Below the pieces are notes generated by a model. That model worked only from the letters and a program-made list of their open reading frames with translations. It was not told where the DNA came from and searched no databases. A stretch of DNA of 6,356 nt from contig CAJCJE010000583.1 in assembly GCA_903970565.1 (NCBI GenBank), positions 1 to 6,356 of the forward strand, read 5' to 3'. How positions within the stretch are numbered: position 1 is the stretch's first letter; each line of letters starts with the position of its first letter. The position numbers and the translations under genes are program-made. The DNA comes from Candidatus Melainabacteria bacterium (lineage in GTDB: Bacteria > Actinomycetota > Actinomycetes > Mycobacteriales > Pseudonocardiaceae). Below are positions 4,833 to 6,356 of this stretch, piece after piece.

Positions 4833-6356
4833 GGCGAGTCGGTCGCTCCTGCTCGCGGCGAGCGCCTCGCCGAGTTGGCGCCGCGAGCGCAGGCCGAGCT
4901 TCGCGTAGATGTTGCTCAGGTGGTACTCGATCGTCTTGGTCGTGACGAACAGGTCCCGCGCCGCCCGTTCGTTGCTGGCGCCACGGGCGATGAGCGAGGC
5001 CACGTCGCGCTCTCTCGGGGTGAGCAGCCGGGTGCGATCGTCACCGGTCGCCCCGGCCACCCCGGCGGCGCGCAGATCGGTGGCGCTGAGATCGACGGCA
5101 CAGCGGGCCACGAAGGGTCGGGCCCCCAGCGCCGAGTAGCGGTCGAGCGCCGTGCGCAGCAGCACGGTCGCCTCACGGCGTCGCCGCAGATCGCGCAGCA
5201 GCCGGCCGCAGGCCTGTTCGAGCATGGCCCGGTACAGCGGCACGTCGTCGCCGTGCTCGGCAGCGTCGAGCCGTCGCTGGTAGACGCCCAGCGCCAACTC
5301 CCGCTCGCCGCGCAGCTCCCACAGCCGGCCCTGCAACCGGTCGTGCACCACGGACAGGTAGCTGACCTCCTCGACGGTGGAGCGCATGGTCCGCAGCAGG
5401 TCCTCCGCCTCGTCGAGGTGCCCGGTGCCCAGCAGTGCTTCGGCGGTCAACGGCTGCCACCAGGCGCTCCACCAGGCATGGTCGCCGTCCGGTCGGCGAA
5501 TGGCGCGCAGTCCGGCGACGGCGACCAGCATCGCGCCGGGATCGTTCCTGGCCTGGGCCAGTACCGCCGCGGTGATCGCCGTGTAGCGGCTGTCCTGGGG
5601 GGAGTTGATGTGCTGCGCCCACTGCTGGGCGATGCGGTGGTGCCGTTCGGCGGTGGCCCAGTCGCCCCGGCCGGCGGGCACCATCGCGGCGGTCATGTGC
5701 GCGAGCGCGTAGTGGTAGGGCCGCGCGTCGGCCTCGGCCACCGACACACCCTGTTCGCCCGCTATCGCGGCGTCGTCCCACCGCCCGAGCAGGTAGAGGG
5801 CGGCGGCCCGGTAGCTGTGGGGAGCCTGCATCAGCTGTGCCGTCGCGCCGTCGCGCAACCGGTCGATGACCACGGTCAGGTCCTCGCAGGCGCCGGTCAG
5901 CTCGCCGACCATCGTCCGCATCGCGCCCCGGCAGGACAGGCTTTCCAGATTGGCGTCCGTCGCCTCCCGCAGCTGCCGCAGTTCGGTCAGGGCGGCCCGC
6001 ATCCCGACCGTCCTGGCCCTCCCGACGGCCAGTACGACGACCAGGATGCTCCGCGTCGTCGCGGGCAGCTCGCCGGTGGACAGGGCTTGGGTGCTGGCGC
6101 GCACGGCCTCGTCACCGGTGCCCTGCCACAACCGGAGCCCGGCCAGGAACGCCGCTGCCCACGGCACGATCTCGTGCTCGTCCGGACGCGCCTGCGCCTC
6201 CCGCAGGGCGGAGGTCAACAACGACTCGCTGCGTGCCAGGTCGCCCGTGTCGAACAGCGCGACGGCGCCGAGCACGCAACTGCGCAGCGGGGAGTCGGCG
6301 CAGTCGACCACCTCGGCGCGCAGTCGGGCGGCCCAGGTCGCGCGCCAACTCGCCAG
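4824..6356 (-). CDS. LuxR-family (LAL/MalT-like) transcriptional regulator, C-terminal part (partial at window edge)
   Basis: The frame is open from the right edge of the window to a TGA at 4826-4824, giving 510 residues, and there is no stop before the edge. An internal GTG at 6311 is possible as a start, but it lacks a good ribosome site and the upstream 15 codons remain open, so the true N-terminus lies outside. Most of the visible protein is helical and Ala/Leu/Arg-rich with TPR-like pairs such as LFDTGDLARSESLL, YLLGRWDDAAIAGEQG and LLGTGHLDEAEDLL, typical of the sensor arm of large ATP-binding LuxR regulators. Residues 445-500 are a clear LuxR/GerE helix-turn-helix: LTPRERDVASLIARG, then SNERAARDLFVTTKTIEYHL and SNIYAKLGLRSRRQL. 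An N-terminal ATPase domain is expected beyond the window but is not seen. Such proteins activate transcription, often of secondary metabolism or sugar uptake genes; the targets here are unknown. It is convergent with the trio, so it is not in their operon. Confidence 0.93.
   Translation of the reverse strand: MASWRATWAARLRAEVVDCADSPLRSCVLGAVALFDTGDLARSESLLTSALREAQARPDEHEIVPWAAAFLAGLRLWQGTGDEAVRASTQALSTGELPATTRSILVVVLAVGRARTVGMRAALTELRQLREATDANLESLSCRGAMRTMVGELTGACEDLTVVIDRLRDGATAQLMQAPHSYRAAALYLLGRWDDAAIAGEQGVSVAEADARPYHYALAHMTAAMVPAGRGDWATAERHHRIAQQWAQHINSPQDSRYTAITAAVLAQARNDPGAMLVAVAGLRAIRRPDGDHAWWSAWWQPLTAEALLGTGHLDEAEDLLRTMRSTVEEVSYLSVVHDRLQGRLWELRGERELALGVYQRRLDAAEHGDDVPLYRAMLEQACGRLLRDLRRRREATVLLRTALDRYSALGARPFVARCAVDLSATDLRAAGVAGATGDDRTRLLTPRERDVASLIARGASNERAARDLFVTTKTIEYHLSNIYAKLGLRSRRQLGEALAASRSDRLADP

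Noticed and set aside
4824..6311. Treating the LuxR-type gene as complete, starting at GTG 6311
   Set aside because: The frame stays open through the remaining 15 codons to the window edge, there is no clear ribosome site, and the helical arm plus C-terminal HTH without an ATPase domain is what a truncated LAL regulator looks like.
1..6356. CRISPR array, tRNA, rRNA, insertion sequence or attachment site
   Set aside because: No regularly spaced direct repeats, cloverleaf-like sequence, rRNA-like stretches, transposase frames or terminal inverted repeats were seen on reading either strand.

Overview
The window comes from a high-GC actinobacterium. Codon third positions are overwhelmingly G or C, start sites carry GAGGAG- or AGGAGG-type ribosome sites, and there is a large LuxR-type regulator of the kind common in filamentous actinomycetes. 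Streptomycetaceae or Pseudonocardiaceae would fit, but the sequence alone does not settle the genus. No rRNA, tRNA, CRISPR array, transposase or integrase was seen, and there is no clear sign of recent transfer.

Layout. At the left edge (1-456, minus strand) is the first 152 residues of an exported TolB/PD40-type beta-propeller protein, cut off by the window. A 156-base divergent intergenic region (457-612) holds a likely promoter and ribosome site for that gene and a perfect 7-bp hairpin. Three plus-strand genes follow in a row. The first (613-1968) is a membrane protein with two NEW3/COG1470-like Ig-type domains, one transmembrane helix, a Gly/Ser/Ala linker and a C-terminal beta-rich domain. 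The second (2088-3830) is a 580-residue helical protein with a long charged coiled coil and two hydrophobic blocks. The third (3865-4809) is a 314-residue protein of three modules joined by Ala/Thr/Pro-rich linkers, in which the first two modules share a repeated pattern. On the right, convergent and only 14 bases away, is the C-terminal half of a large LuxR-family (LAL/MalT-like) regulator (4824-6356, minus), cut off at its N-terminus by the window edge.

How they may work together. The second and third genes are 34 bases apart and almost certainly co-transcribed. The first is separated from them by 119 bases containing a 7-bp hairpin, so coupling to it is plausible but could be attenuated. 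The trio has no assigned function that I can recognise. As an inference only, it looks like a membrane-associated apparatus: an anchored scaffold, a helical protein that may insert into or act at a membrane, and a modular beta-rich partner. From memory, actinobacterial proteins resembling the first gene (often labelled 'hydrolytic protein') occur near phage-tail-like contractile injection loci, but no sheath, tube, baseplate or AAA+ gene is present here, so that link is untested. The first gene contains the only in-frame TTA leucine codon noticed in the window, which in streptomycetes would suggest bldA-linked developmental control.
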